From positions 62,001 through 126,000 of the forward strand of contig CANFHF010000004.1 in the NCBI GenBank assembly GCA_947446635.1: a DNA stretch of 64,000 bases, read 5' to 3'. Shown here in pieces: positions 53,436 to 63,462 of this stretch; position 1 is the stretch's first letter; each line of letters opens with the position of its first letter. The translations under genes were made by a program, and so were the position numbers. The DNA comes from Flavobacteriaceae bacterium. Its GTDB lineage: Bacteria; Bacteroidota; Bacteroidia; Flavobacteriales; Flavobacteriaceae. The notes beneath the pieces are model-generated. The model did not search any database. It was not told where the DNA came from and saw only the letters and a list, made by a program, of their open reading frames with translations.

Positions 53436-55298
53436 TTAATTTACCTCAATTGTATCTAATTCCACCTTCAAATTCTTGATGATAAATTCTTGTCGGTCAG
53501 GTGTGTTTTTTCCCATATAAAAAGACAACAATTGTTCCACCGAAGTGTTTTTATCCATCATTACAGGATCCAATCGAATGGTTTCTCCAATAAAATTTTT
53601 GAATTCGTCGGGTGATATTTCCCCCAATCCTTTGAATCGGGTGATTTCAGGTTTAGGTTTTAATTTTTCAATAGCTGCTTTTCGTTCTTCTTCCGAATAG
53701 CAATATATAGTTTCTTTTTTGTTTCGAACCCTAAAAAGTGGCGTTTGCAAAATATACAAATGCCCTTCTTTGATTAATTCCGGGAAAAACTGTAGGAAGA
53801 AAGTGATCAACAATAACCGGATGTGCATACCATCTACATCAGCATCAGTAGCAATGACGATATTGTTGTAACGCAATTTCTCCAAACCATCCTCAATATC
53901 TAAAGCTGCTTGCAATAAATTAAACTCTTCGTTTTCATAGACAATTTTTTTGCTCATTCCATAACAATTAAGCGGTTTTCCACGAAGACTAAAAACCGCT
54001 TGGGTATTTACATCTCGAGACTTCGTAATGGAACCAGAAGCGGAATCCCCCTCAGTAATAAAAAGTGTACTATCCAAATTTTTAGGATTCTTGGTGTCGG
54101 GAAGATGTGCCCGACAATCTCTTAATTTTTTGTTATGTAAATTGGCTTTTTTTGCTCGATCTGTTGCCAATTTTCTAATTCCAGAAAGTTCCTTACGCTC
54201 CCTTTCGGCTTGGAGGATTTTACGCAAAAGCGCATCGGCGGTTGCGGGATTTTTATGCAAATAACTATCTAATTTGTTTTTTACAAAATCATTAACAAAA
54301 GTACGAACCGATGGCATTCCTGGTTCGGAACCCATATCAGTCGAACCCAGTTTGGTTTTGGTTTGCGATTCAAAAACGGGCTCCATAACCTTGATACTAA
54401 CTGCAGTCACAATAGATTTTCGAACATCAGAAGCTTCGAAACTTTTGTTGTAATATTCCCGAATCGTTTTTACAATTGCCTCGCGGTAAGCAGCCAAATG
54501 TGTTCCTCCTTGGGTAGTATTTTGTCCATTTACAAAAGAATGGTACTCTTCGCTATATTGAGTTTTGCTGTGTGTCAAGGCAATTTCAATATCTTCTCCT
54601 TTCAAATGTATGATTGGATATTCGAGATCATCGGCATGGATAGTTTCTTCCAATAAATCTTTCAATCCATTTTCAGAAAAATATTTTTCGCCGTTGAATA
54701 ATATTGTTAAACCATTATTTAAGTAACAATAGTTTTTGAGCATTTTGATTACATATTCATAACGAAATTTATAGTTTTTAAAAATCGCTTCATCCGGAAT
54801 AAAAGTAACTTTGGTTCCTTTTCGTTTGGTGGTTTCAATAATATCTTCTTCAAGAACTAGATTTCCAGCCGAAAATTCAGCTGCTTTTTGTTTCTCGTCG
54901 CGAACGGATTCTACTCGAAAATAATTAGATAAAGCATTTACCGCTTTTGTTCCAACACCATTTAACCCTACGGATTTCTTGAAAGCCAAGGAATCGTATT
55001 TTCCTCCTGTATTCATTTTGGAAACCACATCAATTACTTTCCCTAAAGGAATTCCACGGCCAAAATCCCGAACCGTAACTGTTTTGTCTTTGATGGTAAC
55101 TTCTATAGTTTTTCCTGCGCCCATAACAAATTCATCGATACAGTTGTCTAGAACTTCCTTCAGAAGGATGTAAATACCATCATCTGGCGAGGAACCATCA
55201 CCAAGTTTCCCTATATACATTCCGGGACGCATTCTGATGTGTTCTTTCCAGTCTAGCGACCGAATATTATCTTCAGTGTATTGATTTTGATCGGACAT
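53436..55298 (-). CDS. parE: DNA topoisomerase IV subunit B
   Basis: 620 aa GHKL-ATPase/TOPRIM protein. ATP-binding residues: [28 protein letters not shown] and [11 protein letters not shown]; the second domain contains [10 protein letters not shown]; the TOPRIM domain shows [12 protein letters not shown] and [16 protein letters not shown]. Short length, lacking the GyrB insertion, marks it as ParE. With ParC it decatenates replicated chromosomes. A 235-base gene-free region precedes it. Confidence 0.94.
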   Translation of the reverse strand: MSDQNQYTEDNIRSLDWKEHIRMRPGMYIGKLGDGSSPDDGIYILLKEVLDNCIDEFVMGAGKTIEVTIKDKTVTVRDFGRGIPLGKVIDVVSKMNTGGKYDSLAFKKSVGLNGVGTKAVNALSNYFRVESVRDEKQKAAEFSAGNLVLEEDIIETTKRKGTKVTFIPDEAIFKNYKFRYEYVIKMLKNYCYLNNGLTILFNGEKYFSENGLKDLLEETIHADDLEYPIIHLKGEDIEIALTHSKTQYSEEYHSFVNGQNTTQGGTHLAAYREAIVKTIREYYNKSFEASDVRKSIVTAVSIKVMEPVFESQTKTKLGSTDMGSEPGMPSVRTFVNDFVKNKLDSYLHKNPATADALLRKILQAERERKELSGIRKLATDRAKKANLHNKKLRDCRAHLPDTKNPKNLDSTLFITEGDSASGSITKSRDVNTQAVFSLRGKPLNCYGMSKKIVYENEEFNLLQAALDIEDGLEKLRYNNIVIATDADVDGMHIRLLLITFFLQFFPELIKEGHLYILQTPLFRVRNKKETIYCYSEEERKAAIEKLKPKPEITRFKGLGEISPDEFKNFIGETIRLDPVMMDKNTSVEQLLSFYMGKNTPDRQEFIIKNLKVELDTIEVN

Positions 55299-55533
55299 TT
55301 TAAATTTTATCGAATTTAGCTGAGTTCTGTTCGGTCTTTGCTTTACGCCCAGACCTCGAGTGTGCTAATGTAGTGTAAATTGATACAGTTTGAAAGCAGA
55401 TAAATTCAAAGTTATTAAGAATGATATTGACAATTAAATATTGATATTTTTATTGAATTTCAAACTAAAAACCCTGCTAAAATTAATTTTGCAGGGTTTT
55501 TATTAAAATTTTTTATTACAAAAAATGGTTCGT
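55299..55533. other. Spacer between ychF and parE
   Basis: 235 bases. It contains the ychF terminator at its left end; the rest should hold the parE promoter, but I find no convincing TTG/TAnnTTTG pair. Confidence 0.4.
55467..55501 (-). terminator. Terminator of ychF
   Basis: AAAAACCCTGC (55467-55477) and GCAGGGTTTTT (55491-55501) form an 11-bp stem; the AT-rich loop can pair further. T runs on both sides. Confidence 0.82.
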
Positions 55534-56628
55534 TTATACATTAAATCTAAAGTGCATCACGTCGCCGTCTTTAACAATATATTCTTTTCCTTCAACCTTG
55601 AATTTTCCAGCTTCCTTACATTTGGCTTCTGACCCATATTGAACAAAATCTTCGTATCCAATTACTTCAGCACGTATAAATCCTTTTTCAAAATCAGTAT
55701 GGATTACCCCTGCAGCTTGAGGTGCTGTTGCCCCAATGTTGATAGTCCAAGCACGAACTTCTTTCACGCCTGCTGTAAAATAAGTTTGTTGTTTTAATAA
55801 TTTATAGGCCGCACGGATCAAAACAGACGCTCCTGGCTCGCTTAACCCCATGTCTTCTAAGAAAATCTGACGCTCTTCGTAACTTTCTAATTCGGTAATA
55901 TCGGCCTCAGCTCCTACCGAAAGTATAATCACTTCCGCTTCCTCATCTTTAACCAATTCGCGAACTTGGTCTACATACTTATTACCATTAACAGCTGAAT
56001 TTTCATCCACATTACAAACATACAAAACCGGTTTTGAAGTAATCAATTGAAAATTTTCAAATAAGTCTGCTTCGTCATTGTTTTGAGGAATTACTGTTCT
56101 TGCTGACTTAGCCTGCAAAAGTGTTTCTCTGATTCTATCTAATAGTGCTTTTTCGGTTTGCGCTTCTTTATTACCTGTTTTGGCAGCACGATTTACTTTT
56201 TCGAGACGTTTGTCAACTGTCTCTAAATCTTTCAATTGTAACTCAATATCAATGGTTTCTTTATCCCGAATAGGGTTTACGTTCCCATCAACGTGCACAA
56301 TATTATCATTATCAAAACAACGCAACACATGAATAATGGCATTACACTCCCTTATATTGCCAAGAAATTGATTCCCCAAACCTTCGCCTTTGCTAGCTCC
56401 TTTTACCAATCCTGCAATATCGACAATATCCACAGTTGCCATTTGAACGCGTTCTGGCTTTACTAATTCTTCCAACTTTGTCATTCTTGAATCTGGCACA
56501 TTTACCACTCCTATATTCGGTTCGATGGTGCAAAAAGGAAAGTTGGCACTTTGCGCTTTGGCATTGGATAAACAATTGAATAATGTTGATTTTCCAACAT
56601 TCGGTAACCCTACAATTCCTGCTTTCAT
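55534..56628 (-). CDS. ychF: Redox-regulated ATPase/GTPase YchF
   Basis: 364 aa Obg-family protein that prefers ATP. G1 GLPNVGKSTLFNCLSNA, G3 VDIVDIAGLVKGASKGEG, G4-like VLYVCNVDENS, and a C-terminal TGS domain (AWTINIGATAPQAAGVIHTD, FEKGFIRAEVIGYEDF). YchF is universally conserved and binds ribosomes; roles in stress have been reported. A minus-strand TATATTTG (complement of 56690-56697) is a plausible -10 element upstream. Confidence 0.97.
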   Translation of the reverse strand: MKAGIVGLPNVGKSTLFNCLSNAKAQSANFPFCTIEPNIGVVNVPDSRMTKLEELVKPERVQMATVDIVDIAGLVKGASKGEGLGNQFLGNIRECNAIIHVLRCFDNDNIVHVDGNVNPIRDKETIDIELQLKDLETVDKRLEKVNRAAKTGNKEAQTEKALLDRIRETLLQAKSARTVIPQNNDEADLFENFQLITSKPVLYVCNVDENSAVNGNKYVDQVRELVKDEEAEVIILSVGAEADITELESYEERQIFLEDMGLSEPGASVLIRAAYKLLKQQTYFTAGVKEVRAWTINIGATAPQAAGVIHTDFEKGFIRAEVIGYEDFVQYGSEAKCKEAGKFKVEGKEYIVKDGDVMHFRFNV

Positions 56629-56762
56629 GATTTTTCTATTTTCTCACAACCTAGATTGTAATGTATTTTACTTATACTTTAAAAGTGTGCAAATATAAGA
56701 TTTAATAAATATTTTGGATTAAATAATTCAAAAAGGAATTATGTTTATTTAATCCATAAAAA

Positions 56763-56784
56763 AAGCCTGAGAAAACTCAGACTT
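56763..56784 (-). terminator. Terminator of the ferredoxin gene
   Basis: AAG-C-CTGAG, loop AAAA, CTCAG-A-CTT, followed leftward by a T run (A run at 56757-56764). Confidence 0.72.
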
Positions 56785-56808
56785 GATTAATTTATTTTTT
56801 AAAACTTT

Positions 56809-57159
56809 TTATTCGTTATGCAAAAACGCCTGTCTGTTCAACAAAGTTTCTTCACTTTCTACATGATTTTCGTCTGGAATACAACAGTCGACTGGACAAA
56901 CAGCAGCACATTGTGGCTCGTCATGAAATCCTTTACACTCAGTACATTTTCCTGGAACAATATAGTATACCTCATCCGAAATAGGGGTTTGGGCAGCATC
57001 AGCGTCTACCTCTTCTCCTGAAGGTAAAATCACCTTCCCTTTAATTTTAGTTCCATCTTTATATCTCCAATCATCGGCGCCTTCATATATTGCAGTATTT
57101 GGACATTCTGGTTCGCAAGCCCCACAATTAATACATTCGTCTGTTATTATAATTGCCAT
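56809..57159 (-). CDS. fdx: 4Fe-4S dicluster ferredoxin
   Basis: 116 aa. The first cluster motif is [15 protein letters not shown]; the second cluster site is [20 protein letters not shown], with the usual insertion between ligands found in the Bacteroidota and Azotobacter-type ferredoxins. A middle insertion (about 25-60) separates them. A soluble low-potential electron carrier; its partners are not in the window. Divergent from the acyl-CoA reductase gene. Confidence 0.93.
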   Translation of the reverse strand: MAIIITDECINCGACEPECPNTAIYEGADDWRYKDGTKIKGKVILPSGEEVDADAAQTPISDEVYYIVPGKCTECKGFHDEPQCAAVCPVDCCIPDENHVESEETLLNRQAFLHNE

Positions 57160-57220
57160 TTTTTTTTGTTTAGATGTTTAGTAATTTATGAGTTTAGAAA
57201 AACCAATCAACTTTTGACTG

Positions 57221-57248
57221 TTGCCTAATTACTAATTCCTTATTTTTG
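57221..57248 (+). promoter_or_regulatory. Promoter of the acyl-CoA reductase gene
   Basis: TTG (57221-57223), 17-base spacer, TATTTTTG (57241-57248), 40 bases before the ATG. Confidence 0.65.
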
Positions 57249-57288
57249 TGCAAAATTACAATCAAAACTATTCATATACAAATTACTT

Positions 57289-58350
57289 ATGTCAGAAAAC
57301 GATAAAAAAAATTGTTTTATTGAATTGGGCAGGTTTTTAAGCCAGTTTTCCGAGAAGGAAAACATCAAAAGCACTTCTGTTTTGTATAACGATCTGTTTT
57401 TTGATGACTTTGTGAATTTAATTCGACTGTCACAATCTCATAATGGCTGGTATACTGCTGAAAACGTTTATTTTTCGATTCAATCTTGGGCAAAAGCGTT
57501 GAGAGAAGATAATTTAAATCAATGGCTCAGCGCCTATAATCTTGAAGTCAATAAACCAAAAAAAGTGGGACTCATTATGGCCGGAAACATTCCCCTAGTA
57601 GGATTTCACGATTTTATTTCAGTATTAATTTCAGGAAATAGTGTGTTAATAAAAACATCTTCGAAAGATCAGTTTTTACTACCCTTTTTGGCGAGATATA
57701 TTAGTACCATAGAACCTGAATTTGGAACCAAAATCACTTTCGTAGAAGGAAAATTAGAAAATTTCGATGTTGTTATTGCTACAGGGAGTAATAATACGGC
57801 GCGTTATTTTGACTATTATTTCAAAGACAAGCCTAGTATTATCCGGAAAACCAGAAATTCTATTGCTGTTTTGAATGGAAAAGAGAGTACGACACAATTA
57901 ATCGCTTTAGGCGAGGATATTTTTAGGTATTTTGGTTTGGGATGTCGCAATGTTTCCAAACTTTTTGTTCCAAAAGACTATTCCTTTACTGCTTTTTTTG
58001 AAGCTATATTCGAATACCAAGACGTGATTCACTATGAAAAATACGCCAACAATTATGATTATAACAAGGCTGTTTTCTTGATGAGCAATTTCAAATTATT
58101 GGATAATGGATTTTTGACCTTAAAACAGGACTCTAGTCATGCCTCTCCTATTTCGAGTGTTTTTTATGAATTTTATGATGATTTGGAAAATTTACAAATA
58201 CGAATTCAGTCAGAAAGAGACGGAATTCAGTGCGTTGTAAGTAACAATCTCATTAAAAATAGCATTGAATTTGGTCAAACTCAGAAACCAAATTTATGGG
58301 ATTATGCCGATAATATCGATACTATTGCGTTTTTGTTAACAACAAAGTAA
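57289..58350 (+). CDS. Acyl-CoA reductase (LuxC-like)
   Basis: 353 aa. A LuxC-type aldehyde-dehydrogenase-like fold: VGLIMAGNIPLVGFHDFISV, SGNSVLIKTSSKDQFLLPFL, the Rossmann segment FDVVIATGSNNTARYFDYYF, and a GLGCRNVSKLFVP with the active-site cysteine (Cys in GCRN). It would reduce an acyl-CoA to an aldehyde, but the acyl group is unknown. In Bacteroidota this gene regularly lies beside serC; the reason is not established. Confidence 0.85.
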   Translation: MSENDKKNCFIELGRFLSQFSEKENIKSTSVLYNDLFFDDFVNLIRLSQSHNGWYTAENVYFSIQSWAKALREDNLNQWLSAYNLEVNKPKKVGLIMAGNIPLVGFHDFISVLISGNSVLIKTSSKDQFLLPFLARYISTIEPEFGTKITFVEGKLENFDVVIATGSNNTARYFDYYFKDKPSIIRKTRNSIAVLNGKESTTQLIALGEDIFRYFGLGCRNVSKLFVPKDYSFTAFFEAIFEYQDVIHYEKYANNYDYNKAVFLMSNFKLLDNGFLTLKQDSSHASPISSVFYEFYDDLENLQIRIQSERDGIQCVVSNNLIKNSIEFGQTQKPNLWDYADNIDTIAFLLTTK

Positions 58351-58440
58351 AAAAATATTTAATTATTTCGAATTATATAATGTTTATTCAACTCCTATTG
58401 CCGAAATTTGCGTTTTTAAATTTTGGACATCATCAACACT

Positions 58441-59511
58441 ATGAAAAAACACAACTACAGCGCAGGACCTTGTATTTTACCACAAGAAGTTTTTGAAAAA
58501 TCAGCACAAGCGATATTAAATTTCAATAATTCTGGCCTATCTATTTTGGAAATATCCCACAGAAGCAAGGATTTTGTTGCTGTTATGGATGAAGCAAGAT
58601 CTTTAGCTATCGAATTATTAGGATTAGAAGACAAAGGCTATCAAGCTCTTTTTCTTGCTGGTGGAGCAAGTTTAGAGTTCATTATGGCGCCTTACAATCT
58701 GATGAAAGAAGGTGGAAAAGCGGCTTATCTTGACTCAGGAACATGGGCAAGTGCAGCAATAAAAGAAGCTAAATCTTTTGGAGAAACTGTTATTGTCGCT
58801 TCTTCTAAAGACGACAACTACACCCACGTCCCTAAAGGATATACCGTACCTGCAGATGCTGATTATTTTCACTGCACGAGCAACAACACTATTTTTGGAA
58901 CACAAATGAAAGAATTTCCAAACTTGGATATGCCAATTGTTTGTGATATGAGTTCGGATATTTTTTCGAGAGTTTTAGATTTTTCTAAATTTGACATCAT
59001 TTATGCCGGAGCACAAAAAAATATGGGTCCAGCAGGTGCCACTTTGGTTGTTATAAAAGAAGAAATCCTAGGTAAAAACGGAAGAGTTATTCCAAGTATG
59101 TTGGATTACGCCAAACATATCAAAGCAGAAAGCATGTACAATACACCACCTGTTTTCCCTGTGTATGCGTCTATGTTGACCCTACAATGGTTAAAAAATC
59201 TTGGTGGAATTCCTGCAATCGAAAAAATAAACAATGCAAAAGCAACTTTACTTTATGCAGAAATTGACAGAAATCCTTTATTCAAAGGGGCTGCGGTAGT
59301 AGAAGATCGTTCAAATATGAATGCCACCTTCTTATTAAATGACCCATTGCATACAGATACATTTAACGCCATGTTGAAAGAAGCTGGAATAATTGGATTA
59401 CCTGGACACAGATCTGTTGGTGGTTATAGAGCCTCCATGTACAATGCGATGCCTATAGAAAGTGTGCAAGTTTTAGTAGATGTAATGACAGCTTTAGAAG
59501 GAAACGTTTAA
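58441..59511 (+). CDS. serC: 3-Phosphoserine/phosphohydroxythreonine aminotransferase
   Basis: SerC converts 3-phosphohydroxypyruvate to 3-phosphoserine (PLP, glutamate as donor). ATG at 58441 begins MKKHNYSAGPCILPQEVFEK; an upstream TTG is less likely. Motifs: GGASLEFIMAPYNL, the PLP lysine in AGAQKNMGPAGATLV, and the C-terminal GLPGHRSVGGYRASMYNAMP. 356 aa, normal length. Followed by the dehydrogenase that supplies its substrate. Confidence 0.97.
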   Translation: MKKHNYSAGPCILPQEVFEKSAQAILNFNNSGLSILEISHRSKDFVAVMDEARSLAIELLGLEDKGYQALFLAGGASLEFIMAPYNLMKEGGKAAYLDSGTWASAAIKEAKSFGETVIVASSKDDNYTHVPKGYTVPADADYFHCTSNNTIFGTQMKEFPNLDMPIVCDMSSDIFSRVLDFSKFDIIYAGAQKNMGPAGATLVVIKEEILGKNGRVIPSMLDYAKHIKAESMYNTPPVFPVYASMLTLQWLKNLGGIPAIEKINNAKATLLYAEIDRNPLFKGAAVVEDRSNMNATFLLNDPLHTDTFNAMLKEAGIIGLPGHRSVGGYRASMYNAMPIESVQVLVDVMTALEGNV

Positions 59512-59549
59512 TTTTTTAGTTTTAATAATATATACAAATCACAATAAAA

Positions 59550-60500
59550 ATGAAAGTATTAGCAAATGATGGAATTTCAGAAAGCGGAATTCTAGCTTTA
59601 GAAAAAGGTGGGTTTGAAGTTATAACTACAAAAGTAGCTCAAGAACAAGTAGCTAATTTTGTAAACGAAAATAACGTAAGCGTAGTATTGGTAAGAAGTG
59701 CAACTAAAGTTCGCAAAGATATTATTGATGCTTGCCCAGGACTTAAAATCATTGGACGTGGTGGTGTTGGAATGGATAATATTGATGTGGATTATGCTAA
59801 AAGCAAAGGGATTCACGTAATCAATACGCCTGCATCTTCATCAGAATCTGTAGCAGAATTAGTTTTCGCTCATTTACTTTCTGGTGTACGTTTTTTACAT
59901 GATTCTAACAGAAATATGCCTCTTGAAGGGGATTCAAATTTCAATGGGTTGAAAAAAGCATATGCTGAAGGAGTGGAACTTAGAGGAAAAACTCTCGGTG
60001 TTGTAGGAATTGGCCGTATTGGTCAAGCTACTGCAAAAATGGCGTTGGGATTAGGCATGAAAGTGATTGCTGCCGATAGTTTCATTCCAAAAGTGGATGT
60101 AAAAGTTGAATTTTTTGACGGACAATCTATTACAACTACAATCGTTTCACAATCATTGGAATCATTATTCAAAGAAGCCGATTTCATTACTTTACACGTT
60201 CCTGCACAAGACGGTTACATCGTTGATGAAGCTGCATTAGCAATCATGAAAGATGGTGTTGGAATCGTAAACTGCGCTCGTGGCGGAGTTGTTGATGAAA
60301 TTGCTTTGATTAAAGCATTGGATTCTGGAAAAGTATCATTTGCAGGATTAGATGTTTTTGAAAGCGAACCAAAACCTGAAATCACTATTTTAATGCATCC
60401 AAAAATTTCGTTGACACCACATATTGGTGCTGCAACTGGAGAAGCACAAGACAGAATAGGAACTGAATTAGCGAGTCAAATCATTAGTATTTTGGGTTAA
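59550..60500 (+). CDS. serA: D-3-phosphoglycerate dehydrogenase
   Basis: 316 aa D-2-hydroxyacid dehydrogenase. The NAD domain has TLGVVGIGRIGQATAKMALG; catalytic Arg in VNCARGGVVDE, Glu in the ESEPKPEIT region and His in LTPHIGAATGEAQDR. No C-terminal ACT domain, so it is the short, serine-insensitive type common in this phylum. Located 38 bases after serC, giving a serine-biosynthesis operon with the acyl-CoA reductase. Other 2-hydroxyacid dehydrogenase activities cannot be excluded, but the context supports SerA. Confidence 0.93.
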   Translation: MKVLANDGISESGILALEKGGFEVITTKVAQEQVANFVNENNVSVVLVRSATKVRKDIIDACPGLKIIGRGGVGMDNIDVDYAKSKGIHVINTPASSSESVAELVFAHLLSGVRFLHDSNRNMPLEGDSNFNGLKKAYAEGVELRGKTLGVVGIGRIGQATAKMALGLGMKVIAADSFIPKVDVKVEFFDGQSITTTIVSQSLESLFKEADFITLHVPAQDGYIVDEAALAIMKDGVGIVNCARGGVVDEIALIKALDSGKVSFAGLDVFESEPKPEITILMHPKISLTPHIGAATGEAQDRIGTELASQIISILG

Positions 60501-60524
60501 TTTTCAAAATAATATAGTATATGC

Positions 60525-60555
60525 AAAAGGCTGTCTTAAAAGACAGCCTTTTTTT
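60525..60555 (+). terminator. Terminator of the serC-serA unit
   Basis: AAAAGGCTGTCTT (60525-60537) and AAGACAGCCTTTT (60540-60552) form a perfect stem with a T7 run. Confidence 0.9.
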
Positions 60556-60635
60556 GTGCTTAAAAAGGATGTGTCAATCGTATTGAGAAATTAAAAAATT
60601 AAATCAATAGGTGTGGCTATTAGAATTGACGATTT

Positions 60636-60666
60636 TTGCAACCTATTCGATATTGTTTTATATTTG
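60636..60666 (+). promoter_or_regulatory. Promoter of the 100-aa membrane protein gene
   Basis: TTG (60636-60638), 20-base spacer, TATATTTG (60659-60666), 18 bases before the ATG. Confidence 0.72.
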
Positions 60667-60684
60667 TAATCATTTGAAATTAAG

Positions 60685-60987
60685 ATGGAACCATTTAAAA
60701 AACGTTGGGGAATAACTTCCAATTACCAACTGACCATTATATTTATCGTTTTTGCCCTTACCGGCTCAATTTCGGCATGGCTATCAAAACCTATTTGTTT
60801 TTGGTTGGGAATTGTAAAGGAAGATTTAGATTTTTGGTTTACCCCTGTTCGGCTACTCTTGATTTTCCCTTTATATCAAGTGCTTTTAGTTTTGATAGGA
60901 TTCCTTTTTAGGCAACACAAGTTCTTTTGGACTTTCGAAAAGAAGATGTTAAAAAGTATGGGATTTGGGTTTTTGTTTAAAGAATAG
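60685..60987 (+). CDS. Small membrane protein (DUF6787-like), 100 aa
   Basis: Two membrane helices: LTIIFIVFALTGSISAWLS and LLLIFPLYQVLLVLIGFLF, with an aromatic, basic tail (RQHKFFWTFEKKMLKSMGFG). Similar Bacteroidota proteins are named DUF6787 or, without evidence, diacylglyceryl transferases. It has its own promoter; function unknown. Confidence 0.75.
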   Translation: MEPFKKRWGITSNYQLTIIFIVFALTGSISAWLSKPICFWLGIVKEDLDFWFTPVRLLLIFPLYQVLLVLIGFLFRQHKFFWTFEKKMLKSMGFGFLFKE

Positions 60988-61117
60988 TGGTTAGTCTTTT
61001 TATTTTTAACCTCGAATTTATCTGTTTTTTCCATTAAAAAATTATTGAATCTAATGTTCTAAGATATTTATAGAAACCATCTAAAATCTTTGTTTCTTTG
61101 TGAAAACTATTCTAAAG

Positions 61118-61780
61118 ATGATTCAAGCAAAAAAAATACATAAATATTACGACGAACTTCATGTACTCAAAGGGGTCGATTTACACATACAAAAAGGAGA
61201 AATTGTTTCGATTGTAGGGGCTTCGGGTGCTGGAAAAACAACACTTTTGCAAATCCTTGGAACATTGGACAAACCAACAGTCGAAAGCGGAATAGAATTG
61301 CGCATCAACGACCAAGACATTCTAACAATGAACGACAAAACCTTGTCGAAATTCAGAAACTTGAATTTGGGTTTTATTTTCCAATTTCACCAATTATTAC
61401 CGGAATTCACCGCCTTAGAAAATGTATGTATTCCTGCTTTTATTGCTAATAAATCAAGAAATGAAACCGAAGCTGAAGCTAAAAGATTACTCGAATATCT
61501 TGGACTTTCACACCGTATCAACCACAAGCCCAATGAGCTTTCAGGTGGCGAACAGCAACGTGTGGCCGTCGCAAGGGCTTTAATCAATAAGCCTGCTATT
61601 ATTTTTGCCGATGAGCCTTCTGGAAATCTCGACACACATTCTGCAGAAAATTTGCACCAATTATTTTTTAAACTGCGGGATGAATTTGGACAAACTTTCG
61701 TCATTGTTACGCATAACGAAGAACTCGCTAATATGGCGGATCGGAAATTGGTTATGGTGAATGGGTTGATTAGTAATTAA
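61118..61780 (+). CDS. lolD: ABC transporter ATP-binding protein, LolD type
   Basis: 220 aa from the ATG at 61118 ([20 protein letters not shown]); a GTG six codons earlier is less likely. Walker [14 protein letters not shown]-loop region [18 protein letters not shown], signature [15 protein letters not shown], Walker [15 protein letters not shown]-loop [10 protein letters not shown]. It matches LolD, which with LolC/E moves lipoproteins from the inner to the outer membrane; the permease genes are not here, so MacB-type export is also possible. The next gene starts after one base (TAA A ATG). Confidence 0.88.
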   Translation: MIQAKKIHKYYDELHVLKGVDLHIQKGEIVSIVGASGAGKTTLLQILGTLDKPTVESGIELRINDQDILTMNDKTLSKFRNLNLGFIFQFHQLLPEFTALENVCIPAFIANKSRNETEAEAKRLLEYLGLSHRINHKPNELSGGEQQRVAVARALINKPAIIFADEPSGNLDTHSAENLHQLFFKLRDEFGQTFVIVTHNEELANMADRKLVMVNGLISN

Positions 61781-61781
61781 A

Positions 61782-62546
61782 ATGACAAACCCCGAACTCA
61801 AAACCTTTCTTGACGAAAAAGTCACTCAATACAATACGCTTGATTTTATCGAAAGTGACCCTGTACAAATTCCTCATTTATTTTCTTTGAAAGAAGATAT
61901 TGAAATTGCAGGATTTCTATCGGCTACCATTGCTTGGGGCAACCGCAAAATGATTGTCAAAAACTCCCATAAAATGATGGATTTGATGGGGAATTCTCCT
62001 TACGATTTCGTCCTAAACCACCAAGAGCAACATCTAGAAAAACTAGAAAAATTTGTACATAGAACATTCAATGGGCAGGATTTAATAGGTTTTATCAAAA
62101 GTTTGAAAAACATCTACACCAATCATGGAGGACTTGAAGCTATTTTCACCAAACACCAAAAAGCCGATTCCCTTCAAAACGCTATTAGCGAATTTAAGAA
62201 AGTGTTTTTCGAAATAAACCACCTAAATCGGACCGAAAAACACGTTTCCGACCCAAGTAAAAATTCTTCTAGTAAACGAATAAATATGTACCTAAGATGG
62301 ATGTGTCGCCAAGACAATAAAGGAGTTGATTTAGGGATTTGGAAGAGTATTTCGCCTTCAATCTTATCTTGTCCTCTGGATGTGCATTCAGGAAATGTAG
62401 CCAGAAAATTAGGCTTACTTACACGAAACCAAAACGACAGCAAAGCTTTGGCGGAATTAGATAGTAAACTTAGAGAACTTGACCCAAATGATCCCGTAAA
62501 ATATGATTTTGCATTGTTTGGATTAGGGGTTTTTGAGGGGTTTTAA
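61782..62546 (+). CDS. TIGR02757 family protein, 254 aa
   Basis: A soluble helical protein with conserved blocks EIAGFLSATIAWGNRKMIVK, FVHRTFNGQDLIGFI, KRINMYLRWMCRQDNKGVDL, ILSCPLDVHSGNVARKLGLL and KYDFALFGLGVFEGF. This is the family of TIGR02757; it looks like a HhH-GPD-type DNA glycosylase fold, with a helix-hairpin-helix at the C terminus and a late aspartate, but no enzymatic activity has been shown to my knowledge. Tightly coupled after the LolD-type gene (1-base gap). Confidence 0.85.
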   Translation: MTNPELKTFLDEKVTQYNTLDFIESDPVQIPHLFSLKEDIEIAGFLSATIAWGNRKMIVKNSHKMMDLMGNSPYDFVLNHQEQHLEKLEKFVHRTFNGQDLIGFIKSLKNIYTNHGGLEAIFTKHQKADSLQNAISEFKKVFFEINHLNRTEKHVSDPSKNSSSKRINMYLRWMCRQDNKGVDLGIWKSISPSILSCPLDVHSGNVARKLGLLTRNQNDSKALAELDSKLRELDPNDPVKYDFALFGLGVFEGF

Positions 62547-62578
62547 CACTGGCTGGTAAACTGTTGTATTATTAGATT

Positions 62579-63460
62579 TCAAATACGTTTTACCGCTGAA
62601 GCAATGAGGTCGTCTATGTTTATTATGTTAGACTGGTGGGGAATAGTATTGCAGGTGATGATAGCTTCAGCTCCAGCAGCCGACAAATTTGCATAGGCAT
62701 TGTCAGCAAAAATTCCGTGGATACCAATACAAACAGGTTTACGCATTCCTACTTTTTTTAAATGGCCTATAGTGGTAATCATTGTACTCGCCGTCGATAT
62801 GATATCATCTACTAAAACTGGGGTGTGTGCTATATATTTATCAACATTAGGCACGGTAATTTCCACATTTTCGTCGCCTATTCTCGTTTTCTCAAGAATC
62901 AGAAAAGGGAGGTTATTATAATGCGCTACTTCAGTAACCCATTGGGTGCTTTCGGCATCAGGGCCAATTAAAATGGGTTGATCAACATTTTCAAAGATCC
63001 ACTTTGAAACAAGAGCATCCGTATGTATCGTGGTTGTTGGAATAGAGTATATTTCAGATAGTGTGTTTCTTCTGTGAAGGTGTGGATCAAGAGTAAGGAT
63101 TGAATCCAAAAAAAGGGAAAGAAGTTTGGCAAAATAGGCTGAAGTAATTCCTTCACCTCTTTCAAAACGCTTGTCTTGGCGCATATAAGCCAAATAAGGT
63201 GCAATAAGATGTACCGATTGGGCTCCCAATTCCTTTGCGGTTTGTGCCAAATAATATAAGGGTACTATTTTAGCATCAGGATAATCTAAAGTACAGACCA
63301 AAAATACTTGTTTATGCTGTACATCCGATTCAATTCTAATATAGGTTTCTCCGTCCGGAAATTGCCTAATCATTACTTTTCCCAACTCCGCAAAGCCTTT
63401 TTTTACTAACGATTGTGTCAGCACTTCATTATTTGGTAAGGCAAAAAATATTTTTTCCAT
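62579..63460 (-). CDS. prs: Ribose-phosphate pyrophosphokinase family protein (short)
   Basis: 293 aa, about 20 shorter than classical Prs. Motifs: FPDGETYIRIESDVQHK, catalytic RQDKRFERGEGITSAYFAKL, ATP/Mg loop LDPHLHRR and PRPP loop VLVDDIISTASTM. Classical enzymes read VDDMIDTAGT at the last site; the DIIST form resembles archaeal-type enzymes. It would make PRPP from ribose-5-phosphate. It starts 2 bases after the phosphorylase stop, so the two are one unit and may link nucleoside phosphorolysis with PRPP. Confidence 0.87.
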   Translation of the reverse strand: MEKIFFALPNNEVLTQSLVKKGFAELGKVMIRQFPDGETYIRIESDVQHKQVFLVCTLDYPDAKIVPLYYLAQTAKELGAQSVHLIAPYLAYMRQDKRFERGEGITSAYFAKLLSLFLDSILTLDPHLHRRNTLSEIYSIPTTTIHTDALVSKWIFENVDQPILIGPDAESTQWVTEVAHYNNLPFLILEKTRIGDENVEITVPNVDKYIAHTPVLVDDIISTASTMITTIGHLKKVGMRKPVCIGIHGIFADNAYANLSAAGAEAIITCNTIPHQSNIINIDDLIASAVKRI

Positions 63461-63462
63461 CT

